A stretch of DNA of 64,000 nucleotides. Source: Lutraria lutraria (taxonomy: Eukaryota > Mollusca > Bivalvia > Venerida > Mactridae). Shown here one piece after another: positions 1 to 14,100 of this stretch. Each line of letters starts with the position of its first letter. The first letter of the stretch is position 1. Where the stretch lies: contig OZ026835.1 in the NCBI GenBank assembly GCA_964023205.1, forward strand, positions 7,584,414 through 7,648,413, read 5' to 3'. The position numbers and the translations under genes were made by a program. A model generated the notes under the pieces. The model searched no databases. It was not told the DNA's origin and saw only the letters and a list, made by a program, of their open reading frames with translations.

Positions 1-1236
1 ACAATAAAAATTATGCAGCTTTGACAGTTTAATAAAATTGCACAATACCAAGAAAAGGGTCTCAATGTCAAGTTAAAATATTGAATGAATAAATATAAAA
101 CACCAGTCCATGTATTAACTATACATTTTATTACAGCAACTGTTTCCACAAACATATCTCAGAAACAACCTTATATCAGTAAATGGCTTATGTAACACAA
201 AACTCTTAAATATATATAATATCTTTTTACATTTTCATAAACAATTATTTAAGATTATTATATATCAGCAGTTGATAAAAAAAAAATGTGCATTTGTGTC
301 AAATATGAAACCATATAGTTGAAATCTGTGCAATGAAAATTTTTATCTAGTTCAAAAACCATGACAAATTCCACTAACAATAACCAAATATATAAATTAT
401 GATCTCAAACAAAATAATTAAGATTAATTTCATTTGAGAGAAACATTTTGTAATTAAAGTCTTCGTGATTCAAGTGCATTAGAATAAAAATGTTTGAATG
501 AAAGTGCATAAAAAGATCAGTTTATTTCACCAACTAAAACCCCAGAATGTCATCAAAAGCTGTAACAATAATGTTACTGAACTGACAACAATTCGAAGCA
601 ACAATTGCATGCAGGGAAAATAACAACAGAACCCATGTTAGGAGAATACTGTTTTTGGATACAGTATAATGAAAATTTTAAAGCACAAAATACACATGAT
701 TATTATCTGACTTTAACATAAGACGGAAGCCAGAATCATAGCATGGGGATACAACCATTATTTCAGACACAGCACTTGAATAAACATTGGATTTTTCCTG
801 TATATCTTTATTATAAATATTAATTGAAGACTTTACAGCAGACTTGCAGAAACCCAAGTACAGATTGCAAATAAAGCTGTTAGAGTCAATAAAGTGAAAA
901 GCTTTATTTGGGCAAGACATTGACAGACATCTGATAAAGGGTGATAAAGGTTTGATGCTGAAAAAATTATACAGTGTTTCAGTGGCCAGCTATCAGAACT
1001 AGAAAATAAGTTTACATCTTATAAAATAATTAAAGCCAATAACAATGATCATAGTTGAAAAATAATAGGAAAATAATGAAATGTGGGGGATAACTTCCAA
1101 ACGAAAACATGGTGGAATAATCACTGTATTCAACCACTAAATCAGGATTTTTCAATTGACTGACTGTTTTTTTTTCATGTATTCTAACAGTAAGGTCCTG
1201 AGTGGTCTACAAAACTGCAGGAGACTTAATTGATTT

Positions 1237-1459
1237 GTTTTGTTTGTTTGAGTTTTATACCTCTTTTCAACAGACAGAGTCATATGAGGCTGAAAGTTCA
1301 CCTAACCATTGTTCCTAGGAAGAACCAGTACTAGACACCCATCCTCCTAAAGCCTACTTTCTCACAAAGAGACATGATCGGTAGCTGGATCCTCTATCAG
1401 TGAGAGTTTAAAGTGATTTGAAGTCTGCGACCTTAACCACTCAACCATGGATGCGGGTT
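1237..1459 (-). mobile_element. tRNA-derived SINE, family 1
   Basis: Read on the minus strand, a tRNA-like head (CCGCATCCATGGTTGAGTGG) is followed by the body and a tail of TTTG-type repeats next to 'cctcttttcaacagacagag'. The same element recurs at 5661, 45897, 39690 and 58541. This copy is diverged. Confidence 0.75.
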
Positions 1460-1558
1460 TTCAAGTGACTTGAACATAGCTCAGGAAATGAGAAGTAATT
1501 AGAAGACACAAGGCATTTGATAGGATACATTAAAATATCTAAAGCAATGATTAATCAA

Positions 1559-2006
1559 TAGGGCTGTCCCGATACAGATCTCAGCCGATACGATACGTAT
1601 TGCGATACGGTACTAACGATATGCGATATCTACAATACGATATAAAAGTACTTCAAAGTAATAAAAATGTACTTATATAATTTATAAGTCAATATCTACT
1701 CGCCAAAATCTGAATATTCAAATCGAATTTGTGGTCTAGCTTTATCTCATGCTGCTATAATATCTACAAATAGCTGCTAATGTCTATAAATATGTAGAAC
1801 CCCAGATATTAGTTGAGTAAGCATTGTCGACGATTAAATGAGAGTAAATTCGTAAATCTAGTTCAGTTGTTGAACATTCTAGGAGTTTTTAATGTAAAAG
1901 TAAATAAAACGTGATACGGCCGATATGCGACCATCCGATACGATACGCATATCGTTCAGCACTGTACAGATACGTACTGGTACAAGGCCATATCGGGACA
2001 GCCCTA
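1559..2006. mobile_element. hAT-like MITE with GATACG-rich ends
   Basis: The 448-bp element has 16-bp perfect terminal inverted repeats (TAGGGCTGTCCCGATA and its complement). The subterminal regions are packed with GATACG/CGTATC words, as is usual for hAT elements, which carry subterminal binding repeats. No transposase reading frame is present. The flanking 8-mers (TTAATCAA and AGAAATAC) do not match, so the target duplication has decayed or been lost. Confidence 0.75.
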
Positions 2007-2908
2007 AGAAATACCATCATTTACTGATTGAACCAAGTAATTCTTTTCACCATGATTCCATTTCATAGTCATGAGATTCCCAATACTGATTATAGGTACC
2101 GGTAACCGAAATACCACATAAAAGATAAGTAAAATAACAAAGAATTAGTTTGTGTGACTTTTCTATAACAATACCAAATAAGGTCAATATCAAAACTGTC
2201 AAACTCACCTACTATAGAATTACATGAATGACATTATGAAAATAAAATACATGAAATCAATACAAGATTTATTAAATAACAGTAAAAAATCAACCAAACA
2301 ACCCACAAACACATACACTCTAAAAGACACAATACTCTAGATTTGAAGTCATACTAAAGTACAGAAAAAGGTTAACAAGCTACCTGTGAATAAAGGTCAC
2401 CGTGTGTATTTGTGCCAGTGTGTTTAACACCATATTATACAATATTTCAGTTATATACGGTGGCCAGTACACCTTACCAGTTTTAATAGACAGAACTCAA
2501 ACCTACCCTTCAACAGGGAGCAGGTAACTTCTCCATGTAAGGATTTATAAGAACATTTTTGCCTAATTTTCTTAGAATGGTATGACCAGCCAGGACTCAG
2601 ATTCGAATCCAGATAGCTGGGATACAAGTCTGCGGCCTCAAAATACATAAAAAGTATACTCATTTATTTACATGATAGAATCAATGCACCCCTATTTTAT
2701 GGCCTTTTTTCATTTCTCTTTGGTGGCCTTTCTTCACAAGTTTGACTGAATATTTAAGAAGTAGAATCATGTGCACAGTGGAATCAGACACAAAAGCACA
2801 AACAAACTTATTTTCAACTAACCAAGGGAGATAATTCATAGCAAGAAGTTTGAAAAGCATTTCAGTGCAATCAGATGAATGCAAGAAAAAAATATCATCA
2901 TACATAAA

Positions 2909-3079
2909 TACAGTACAACCTCTCCAGAGTGACCCTCTCTTGAGTAACAACCTTCCTTCAACAACAGCATGATTTTTTTCCACTGAATGATTTAACTATT
3001 AATTTAACATCTCCACAGCAACAGTCTCTCAACAGCAACATAATTTTGCTACTCCTTGCATTGGAGAGGTTGCAATGTA
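2909..3079. mobile_element. MITE family B (ACAGTACAACC termini)
   Basis: The left end TACAGTACAACCTCTCCAGA and a matching inverted right end (GGAGAGGTTGCAATGTA) enclose CAACAACAGC-type internal repeats. Related copies are at 28287, 59424 and 59980. The CAGT...AACC terminus with an outer TA resembles pogo/Tigger-derived MITEs; that class is an inference. Confidence 0.7.
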
Positions 3080-4195
3080 CACTTATAAACTATAAGCTGT
3101 AGAACATTACTGTGCATAAATAAAACTAGTAATTCAGAATAAGGAGTAAAAAACATATTCTCATTTAAATGACTTCAAAAGCTCACAAAATCATGTGGGA
3201 AAGTTGAAATTTAAATTTTGAAAAAAAAACTGGAAATCTTATCATCAGTGCAGTTGATCCGAAACATTAAAAATAGTATGGTCAGGACCTGCGAAAAAAG
3301 GAATTCCAGTACAATTCCGGAAAACTTTCACCCCTGTATTTATTGGGTACTTCATGACTTCATAAACCTAAAATTCAGTTTAAACATTATCTAATGACTT
3401 CAGTGGCTGACACAATTTATTTACATGCTAATTCATGACTTAAGAAGCCTAAAATTTTTTTTATTGATTATTTAAAAAATCTATTTATCAAAATACACCA
3501 TTTCAAACACACCACCATCAAAATGTGAAAATAAAAACTTTGTACATATAGACAGTTCCTTTATCAGACAAACAAATTGTCAAAAACTATATGTAAGAAT
3601 ATTCAAATAAAATAAGCAAAAAATGATGCTTATATATGAGGTCAGATCTAAGCATAATTATTGATAGACTAGAATAATTTTGTCTATAATTCTATGCTTG
3701 GTTCATTTCATATTACATCTAATAGGAATACAGCAAACTATTATTGAATACATAAGGCTATATCAAAATAAATGATAATAGTTAGAACTGAATATTCCAT
3801 ACATACATCCTGCTTATAGGGACATGTACAAATAAAACAAGGCAGGTACATGTATATGTAAACATTTCTAGGCCTGTAAACAGTACAGTAACTTGACACA
3901 ACTATGTGATTGGAGTAGATATAAAACAGGTGCCCTTTTCACAGACATATTTAAGCCAAGACAACAATTTTTAAACTAAAAAATCTTGCTTATATGTTCC
4001 AGACATTTACCTTTTAAACTTGACATTGGATCCAAAAAAATATTTAATAGGATAAAAATGTTTCATTTACAAGCATGGATGAGCAAGATATTTATGTTTA
4101 AAAACTTCTAACTTAGCTAAGTTATGTCTATAAAAAGGAATGCAACAACCCTGGCCTGAAAATAAATCTTTTGGGTGTGCAGACTATTTGAAAAC

Positions 4196-4320
4196 CTTAC
4201 CCTCTGATTGGTTGGTTCTAAATGCATTATTCAAATTAACCAATCAGAAAAGTGCATTACTCAAACCAACCAATGGGAAATAAGCATTACTCAAAATCAA
4301 CCAATGGGAAATCAGCATTT
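4196..4320. repeat. Short tandem repeat with CCAAT/ATTGG boxes
   Basis: About three units of roughly 37 bp carry 'gcattactcaaa' followed by 'caaccaatgggaaat'. An inverted ATTGGTTGG precedes them at the left end. The array lies deep in an ARHGAP1 intron. Confidence 0.6.
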
Positions 4321-5102
4321 AGTTACTAGTCTTCAAACTCAAGATTTTTGTGTTTGTGTTTTATAAAAGTAAAATCAATCACATAGTAAGTGTGTCAAGC
4401 ACCTATGAAGAAAAGAACTGCAGACCAAAAAAGTGTTAGAATAAACATGAATTAGTAGATAGAACTATTTCAGAAAATACAACATACCTTCTATGCAGAC
4501 ACACAGGAATTTAAGGCAAATTACCAAGAGAAAATTAGTATTGAACAGAAATGATATCAATTCATTTTACAGAAACAACAACAATGGTTCTGTGATACTT
4601 TGCACATAACTGATGAAATTTAAATTAATTTTTTAAACCATGCACAAAACTGAGTAAAGGAAAACTAAATATTTTAATAACATGCTGGTTGTTTATTGCA
4701 TTGTGCAATTACAACAAAAAATCATGAGTAACATTTCGAAAGTTCTAGTACATGCAAGTATGTGTTGAAATACCAAATCTATTCCAGTAAGTTTGATCTA
4801 TCGTCTTCTATTTTAGCATTATTTTACGACCATTATAAAACAAACAAATAAACCAAATGTGAGAAGGACTTATTAAATAAAAATCAATTTATGAATATAA
4901 AAAATCTCCATTGTTGACTGATTTCAAATTTTGATATTATTTTAATTCAAAAGCTCAAGAAATAGAGAGTGGAGAAATAAGAATTACTTCACTGCGCAAA
5001 AAACATGATTAATAAAATTTGTGAAATTTATGCCTGGTTAAAAATGTCTGAATCTACAATACACGAGATGAGATAAGAAAATTTAGGGATAAGATAACTC
5101 AC

Positions 5103-5189
5103 CTGATGATGGGTTTAAAAATGTTCCACAATATCCTTATAAAGTTTGTAGGATGCACCAAATACAATGCTTTTAAATTCTTTTTGTAC
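5103..5189 (-). CDS. ARHGAP1: ARHGAP1 coding exon 8, last exon in the window
   Basis: 87 nt, phase 2 at both ends. It encodes [20 protein letters not shown] and WNIFKPII. The VHPTNFI motif is a hallmark of this family. The donor is GTGAGT, so the transcript continues leftwards. Confidence 0.95.
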
Positions 5190-8100
5190 CTGAAATAAAA
5201 AAAGAACAATCATTCTCAACATAGTAAAAGAATGGTCATTTTAAAGGGAGTAAGGGACATACCAGGGATAGCAATTATACAATGAATATAATTATCTAGG
5301 CCTCCAGATACATGTATCTTAAACAAGAAATGAGGCAATGCTAGTAAACCAGAGCTTGTAAGTTTACTGAGCAGAATCTGTTTCCAACATTTATTAACAG
5401 AGATCTTGAGCCCAGAACCCCCAAATACAAACTTAAGCTTGGTATTCATAAACCCTTGATATGTCTAACCATAAGTTAACCAACTGAAATGAGTAGCTTG
5501 ATTAAGACATTAACAGGACATACCCTAACCTAATGACTTAGTAATACAAAGAGTAGAAAACATAGTAAAAAACTAATTGAGGAAATATTTTCATGGCAAA
5601 ATTATTTGAGATGTGGATCAACAGAAAATTAACTGAAGCCTTTAAATGTTTGTCTTTATCAAGTTGTATGCCCCTTTTCAACAGTCAGAGTCATATGAGA
5701 CGGCCAATTCACCTAACAATTGTTCTGGGTAAGGACCAGTACTAGACTCCTTTCTCACATAGAAAGACATGGTCAGTAGCTGGGTCCATCCCAGGACCCT
5801 CTATCAGTTAGAGGTTACAGTTATTTGAAGTCAGCGGTCTTAACCACTCGATCACTGAGGCGGGTTGAAGTCTATTAATAGTATGCTTCCAATAACAGTA
5901 CATTCAATTTGAAATGCAGGCAAAATAAAGAATAAAACCTACTTTCTATCTAGTTCTCTGTAGACTTGAACCATCCAGGATAGCTTAGGTTTATTTTTAC
6001 TTGTCATACCTTGATGAAAGTAGACAATAACATAATCAACCTCTACGTACTGATCCAACGTCATCTTCATAAACCTGAAACATGACCAAAATCTTATATC
6101 TAACACATTCTGCATTACTGCCAATGTAAGCATACAACAAATTGCCTTATACATTATTCTGCAAAAAAACATAGTTGGCTATTTCGGATTTGTGTACCAA
6201 GATTTACAATACCAAATAAGAGATCCATTGAATAAAATGGATAAACCAAGAGAAAGCAGTATAACAAAGGTACTATTTTTCCACATTTTTCAAAGGCATT
6301 TTTTTACATTCCACATAACTATCTATATTATAAATCTCATTAAGTGCATCCTACTCACTCAAGCAGTCTTTGATGATTCAAGTCTGTCTTTGGAGGTAAT
6401 TTACACGCTGAGAATACAATAACTTTTCTACCATACATATCGTCCCCGGCAACCTCAATAATTCCATGTCTAGCAATGTCATGGTAATCTCCCAAATCAT
6501 CTGTTTCATCTTCATCCTAAACACAAATTTCATTAAAAAACATTACACATACATTTAAACATAAAAGAAATTTAAATAGTGGTCATTAATGATATTTTGA
6601 GCAGATTTTATAAATATTGCCCAACATGTTGTTTTTAATGAGTTCTATGAAATACATGTAGCAGTCAAACCTTTGATCAAGTGTTACTAAATTTTATGTA
6701 AAAACAGGAGCTTTATGAAATATATTTCACAAATGGGATAATTGTAACAAGAGGGCCAAGATGGCCCTATATCGCTCACATGACAATCACTGTTCACTCA
6801 TTAAAACATTGTTTTGAACCGGTGACCTAGTTTTTGACCCTAGATGACCCATGTTAGAACTTGTCCTACATATAAATAAGACAAACATTCTGACAAAATT
6901 TGGTGAAGATCCAATCAAAACCATGAAAACTACAGCATAGACAAGGTTTTCCTAAGATTTGACCTCGTGACCTAGTTTTTGACCCCAGACGACCTATGTT
7001 CGAATTTGTCTTACATATCATTAAGACAAACATTCTGACCAGGTTTGGTGAAGATACGATCAAAATTTGACATCTACAGTGTTAATAAGGTTTTCCTAAG
7101 ATTTGACCTTGTGACCTGGTTTTTGACCCTAGGTGACCCATATTTGAACTTGTCCTTAATATTATTAAGACACACAATCTGACAAGGTTTGGCCAAGATC
7201 CAATTAAAACCATGATATTAAGAGCTTTTACAAAATTTTTACCTAAGATTTGACCTGGTGACCCAGTTTTTTACCCCGGCTGACCCATGTTCAACCTTGA
7301 CCCACATATCATTGAGGCAAACATTCTGACAAGGTTTGGTGAAGATCCAATTAAAACTGTGACATCTACAGTGTTAACAAAGTTTTCCTAAGATTTGACC
7401 TGGTGACCTAGTTATTGACCCCAGATGACCCATATTTATACTTGACCGTTAGAAGGTTTCATGATCATCCAATCAAAACAGTGACTTCTAGAGTGTTCAC
7501 AAGGTTTTCAAGCAATTTGCCCTAGTGACCTAGTTTTTCACCGGAAATGACCCATTATCGAACTCGTCCGAGATTTTGTTGATATTAACGTTCTGACCCA
7601 GTTTTGCTAAAATTGAGCTAAAATGTGGCCCCTAGTGTGGTCACAACATAAAGTTTGACGACGCACGACGCACACCGCACGACGCCGGACGGAGAGTGAT
7701 CCTAATAGCTCACTTTGTCACTTTGTGACATGTGAGCTAAAAAGACAGCACCTATTTGAAGGAGGTTATTAATAAAACTTTGTTTATAAATACATTTCTT
7801 CTTAACTACCACAAATCTCAGGATCACCCTTTTCCCTGTACATGTATAATAATGGGTGAGGCAAATTCAATAGTAAGTACTTCCTAGACCAGAGTTTAGT
7901 TAATCCTGATGTGAATACTAGTACCTGAGGACTCAAACAATAACTTCCTTATATCAATATATAACTCTTTCAAAACAATAAAACAAGGAAATATGTGTTT
8001 GGGGAAAAATAATTACTGCACTGATTCTTTACTATATCCAAATTATTATGACCATATTTTGCCAAAGTCTTAACATCGTTCAAACATATCAAAACTAATG

Positions 8101-11100
8101 ACTAAAGTAATATATAAAAATTACGGTTCTTAATCCAACAAAAAACTTAGTTGGTCTTGTTTCCCCATGTATACTTATTTATCTGTTATTTAACAACCAA
8201 TTTGACAGCTATGGTCAATTCTGAGCCACCGGAGATAAGATACAGAAAAACAGACATTTATATCCCAACACTTTTCGATCAGTTTCTCCTGGTTCTTTAT
8301 CATGCCAGGTGTAAAGCACCAATGCACACCTTGCCCTTATATCTGTGATTTTCTAGACACAGTCCCTAAGAAATCTGATAGGCGGAGCCGAGAATTAAAC
8401 TACTAACTTTCGTTCAGTAGTCCAGAAGGTTACCACAAGATTTGCACCAAGCATACCCCTTTTCATACTTACAATAGGTTTTCCAATCTCTTCTTCAAAG
8501 TCTTCATCAATCAAACCATCCGGTGTGATTGATCCACCACGGAAAGGTGCACTACCATCACTGCTGTTCCGAGACAGCTCTGCAATTATAAAACATTAAA
8601 CCTTGATAAAAAAAGTTGAATATGAATTATTTTTAAATGGTTAAAATATGTCTCAATAATTCAAGTACACAAAAAACAGCAATAAATCACAGCATGTAGT
8701 AGCCAAAGGCATTTTACACTGTATCACAGCCAGCTATTCCAGAAATATAATATTACATTATTATTTAAGGTAAGTTCATTTATAATTAAACTTAAGCTTC
8801 CCAATAAAAATATTGGTATGTTTAATCAGAAAGGTAATTAGAAAACTAAAAAAAAATTTTTACAAAATAATACCCACAAAATAATGTTCTAATTCATTAT
8901 TTGTGTTGAAATTCATCAATAGATATTTAAAAATATGAACATCTATTCACATTTTTATAATTATTTACCTGTCTTTTTCAAAATACGAAAAATCCATGTA
9001 CAATCAAAATGAGAAAACATTATTCTATAAACTGCGGGTATACAAATTTAGCACTAATCCTGAATTCAATCGTCAGACAACTTTAATTTATTTATCTCAG
9101 CTTTTTAAAAACCACAAGGGAAGTCATTAGGGAAGTTTTAGTAACGTTATAAATTATGTAAAGCAATCTTAAGCATGCGTGCAAAATTAAAAAACTTCAG
9201 ACATAAATATCAGTTAGTAGATAAGCTAGAAATGTTAGTTGATATTATTAACTTTTATACTTCACATACAAGTATGCGCATTAAGTCATTGCATTAGATT
9301 GATCACATTGAAACAGGAGCATAAACATTCACATAGATGGAAGTTGGACTTTTGAAGAAAAAAACAACAGAAAACTCAGACTGAGTGCCACAGACACAAT
9401 TAATGAAAAAACCTGCGTGGTCCGGACCTGTGAAAAACGAAAATCCCAGCCAGTCAGGAACCTTTCACCTAGCTATGAATCCATCACAACTTACATACAA
9501 GTAACTGTCAAATTTTAATATTATTATCAACAGATATCTGAGGAAATGTATGAGAACCTGCAGGTAAATACTCTCAGACTATACTAGGTATTTACATAAA
9601 ATGAGTACAGTCAACCAGTGAACAATGGCCACAAAAGATAGCAAAGAAATGTTCATGGCCTTTTATAGTAAAATTATACACAGCTGATAATTATGTAATC
9701 CTTTGTATCAATTAAAAAACAATGAGTAAAAATGAGTGGCCAATTTTCTTCACAAGTGACCATTGATCAAGGTTTGACTATGCCCTGACCTTTATAATAG
9801 TATAATACTGCATATTTGATAGAAGTATATAATTATAATGCTATTCTGAATATACAAGTATTAATGTCTTGCCTAGAATACAAACATATATATAACCTCA
9901 ATAACTTAGCACCAAAGACATTTATCAAAAAGTTAGCTGATTAAAAAAGTAACACAATCTAAAGGTATATACTAGTATGGCACTGTATTAAACACTAAAA
10001 ATTCACTACTACAATTCAGAGCAGTTCTATAGTTTAGAACTGAAATAAAATAAAATATACAAAGCTATGAAAAAACTTAGCTAATCAAAAGCAGAATGTG
10101 TCTTAATAATAAATATAATGCAATTAGCAATAAAAAGAAAACTTTCACACATCTAATACAAATCTTTTAACGCACTCTAAATGTTTAGGCACATAAAAAC
10201 TAGAAGCCCATATTAAAGACGTTTTCGGTAGTTCGCTATTTTTCAGATAGACATCAAAGAAAAGAAAAATCAAAACTGATCGATGAATTTTTTTTAAACT
10301 TTGCATGATCGTAGCATATGATAACAGGAACATTTTAAGCGAAAAAAGTGGGGGTCACTGATCTCGTTTTTGAGTTATCTGCCCTTGAATTTGGATTTTT
10401 TGCTTATTTTAGGTCATTGATCAGTTTTAATTTTTCCTATATGTCTATGTGAAAAATGTAGCAAACAACCGAAAACGTCTTTAAGGCAACAAGTTGTCAA
10501 GAGATGAAGAAGTCATACTGCAATATGCAACAAGCTTTTTAATGGACCATTGTTTGACATTTGACCTTAAAGTGTAGCCTTGACCTTTGAGCTACACAAA
10601 ATGTATGTTAGGCTTGGCATCATAAAGAACATTAAAGCATCACAGTGACTATATAATACTTCAAGCATAACTTGGAAGGACATACAGATGCTCATACACC
10701 AAAATGTTCCAGACCACCATTGTGACAACTATGTCAAACTCATTGTAAGCGGGCTCGACAGAATATGTATGGTAACTTATTGTCTTTAATTACAAGGTGT
10801 TCATGATGTGAATGATTTTTTCAAGAACATAAAACAATTAATGAAGGAGCCTTCGTTTTTGCTGACCTAAAAGGCTGACCTAACTGTTGACCTTACACTG
10901 TTTCAATCTTAAAACTTAATCCTAATCATAAAAAGATGCATAATAGTATTAATACTGTGTTAATGTTTGATGAAGACTGACTTAAAAATTATGTTGTTTC
11001 AGAAGTAATAAATAATTTCAGGATAAAGTTAATCCAAGTGCTTGATATTGCTAAACTTTTGGTTCACCTCTTCAACTTAAAGCCAGCGATTTATACAAGT

Positions 11101-14100
11101 TCATACAGCCTTTTATTCCATGTAAAACATCCAAAGCAGATACTAAAGCACTCATTGCATGAGTCACATCTAGTGCATTAAGACATTTAAATCAACTTGA
11201 CATAAAAACAAAAGCCAATATGTTAATAATGCATAAGGTTAAAGACTACAAATAATAAAACAAGGTCCAAAATATAACACAAAGCAACAATGGGCATGGC
11301 AAAGTACTTCAAGTGGCAATTAGTCTGAACTATTCATGTCACATTCAAGTGTAAGTATACAACACACTGGTACAAAAGAAACAATAGATGCATGCCAAAG
11401 AGATGATAGAAGCATGCCCTAAATGTTAATTATTTCCTTCCTGTTCTCAAAATTATTATAGTGAGACATTTTAGACATTTTTTCACAGCCCATCTATAAG
11501 TCTAATGCATTAAGTCAACTACTCTCAAGAAGTCCATCCTACTAAGTAAGGCCCTCCTACAGACCCCCCTCCCAGTAAGCCCCACCCATAAGTCTAATGC
11601 ATCAAATCAGCTACTCTCAAGAAGCCCATCCTTCTAAGTAAGTAAGGCCCTCCTACAGACCCCCTCCCATTAAGCCCCACCCATAAGTCTAATGCATCAA
11701 GTCAGCCACTCTGAAGAAACACATGGCTTAGCGCGATTTTAATTCCGCGGCAATTCGCGAAAATCGGACAAATCACCCGAACCGTACTGTAAGTCTAATG
11801 CATCAAGTCAGCTACTCTCAAGAAGCCCATCCTTCTAAGTAAGGCCCTCCTACAGACCCCCCTCCCAGTAAGCCCCACCCATAAGTCTAATGCATCAAAT
11901 CAGCTACTCTCAAGAAGCCCATCCTTCTAAGTAAGTAAGGCCCTCCTACAGACCCCCTCCCATTAAGCCCCACCCATAAGTCTAATGCATCAAGTCAGCC
12001 ACTCTGAAGAAGCACATCCCTCTAAGTAAGGCCCTCCTACAAACCCCCCTCCTCCCAGTAAGCCCCACCCATGAGATGCATCCATCAAATAAGCCCCTCC
12101 AGTATGTTCAGGACTATGCCAAAGGCCCAAAATCTATTAGTTTAAATAAAATGCAGTCAAACCAGTCAACAGAGGCCTTCCTTGAGAATGATAAAATGTG
12201 ACCATAATTGACAGGTTACCTTTATTCGAAGGTGCACACTTTGACTGTAATGTTTTATCAATGATATGCTCATGTTGAATTATGGACACTTCATACGTCA
12301 TGCCATTATCACACATAAAGGCTTAAAATGTGTTACTTAGAATGGGATCATGTGCATTAATGCATTTAAATTCTAATTTCCAGGAATAGAAAGGAAATTT
12401 TAATAGTTAAACTATTCTATCATGATCATTATATTAAAATGTACTGAATAATATTGGTAAATGTCCAATCTATACATTGACAGGAAATTTTATACAATCA
12501 TTAAGTTTTCTTGACAAATATCAAACTTAACATCAAGATAAATTCATTATCATTATTATAGTAACAACCACAAGATAAACAAGAAATTTATGATCACTGA
12601 TCTTGTTTAGTAACCATACTTTAAGGTTATTTGTCACACTGTTGAATGATTAGATAAAAACAATGAAATTAACGAAAACTGAATAAATCCATAATGAATG
12701 CCCTATTTTGAGAATAATGAAAGTTCATGACTCAGCGAACATGCTTTAAAAATTATCCAAATGATATATACAGCATTACAATAGTGATCAAACATTCACT
12801 TAACACAATGAGAATATTGTGAAAAGATGCACCTATAAACCCCAAGTGCATTTATTAGGGAATTATTGGTAAGTACAGATTTAAGTTCTTTGATCTGTAC
12901 TGCACATGTACAGCATTCTGTAGAAAATATTTTATTACTGTAAGTTAATGATAATAAGTTATTATACAATGTCATGATTGCATGGTTTGGTACCAAACTG
13001 TCGTAATAATTTCTGATTTTACCATAATTAACTTCAATTACAACAGTTTTGCATCAAACCCTTTAGTTAAATTCAGTCTTCACAATTCCCAAAAGTCCGG
13101 GGCCTGTGAAATGTAGAATTAATTTCACAGCATGTAATAGAATTAATCATCATATTATTATTATTGTCCTTTAATTTAAATTAGAAATCCCATAATATTG
13201 CAATCCACAAATTCAAAAAGCTACAGATAAAGATGGCAACTGGTATGAATATTGTTCTAATTAAGTCATGAACAATGAATACATAAATAGTTAAGTACAG
13301 GAAGTATCAAATTCTTCAAAGAAAGACTTAACAAAAGACATTATTTGTATGAATATATGTATAAATATTTTAAATAGCAAGATAAAAGTATATTTTGACA
13401 GTAGTGATGATTATTTTCAAGAATTACAAAAAAAGGATCAAGTTTGTAAATTTATGTAATAAAACATATAATCAGTTGGATCTGTAGCTTTTTAAACATG
13501 CTAAATGTGAAGACTGATCATTTATATACTGTACATGCCAAGAATATCATTGTTATAAGTCGTGCCTATTGTATACAAATAATACCTAAACCGTGAGCAC
13601 TGCACACTATAAGCATACCTGTTCCAATATCCCAATTCAAGACAGGTTTATCAGGGGAGCCAACTCCAGCAGAACTTACCTCCCCTTAATGAATGAAACA
13701 AAAATCGAAACTGAATCATACAATAATTACATGCAACATGGTGATAATAACACAAAATACTGATATCTAACTAATTATTATACAGAAACAAAAAGACCCA
13801 AGGGAGTAACAAAGTGACAAATAAAACTTCATTCCGGGATCATTCAGGGACCCATATTGCGTGCAAATAAATTTATCAATTATGTCATAATATTATATTG
13901 CAGAGTAATCTACTTGTCATGTGACCTTCAAGCAGGTGGAAAATTATTGATAACATATTACAAAAAATATTGTCAAATCCGAGGCTATTATAAAAGTATG
14001 TTGTAATTAGATGCAGCTAGAGATAAAAATTAATATGGAAGTTAACACACAAATATCTAGATGTGCAGTTTTTAGAAAACACATAGACTGTTGTTTTAAT

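Larger units (their letters stand above)
1..5102. other. ARHGAP1 intron 8 (no exon recognised)
   Basis: Both strands were read for the next Sec14 segment (family pattern KFGxK...NYLSEL) and for RhoGAP motifs; none was found. The stretch holds a SINE (1237-1459), a hAT-like MITE (1559-2006), a palindromic MITE (2909-3079) and a CCAAT-containing tandem repeat (4196-4320). The rest is AT-rich sequence without a visible feature. Confidence 0.6.
8580..13618. other. ARHGAP1 intron 4, repeat-rich
   Basis: The intron carries a diverged family A MITE (about 9607-9778), a TTAA-flanked MITE (10213-10484), a satellite block (11491-12070) and a second family A MITE (12152-12250). No coding exon was seen in the rest. 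Confidence 0.6.

Noticed and set aside
2681..2983. 100-aa open frame on the minus strand
   Set aside because: Half of it runs through the palindromic family B MITE (the RGSLWRGCTV part is the MITE end); no domain and no splice context.
6866..7063. 65-aa minus-strand frame
   Set aside because: Lies wholly inside the 145-bp tandem array; repeated peptide words reflect the DNA repeat.
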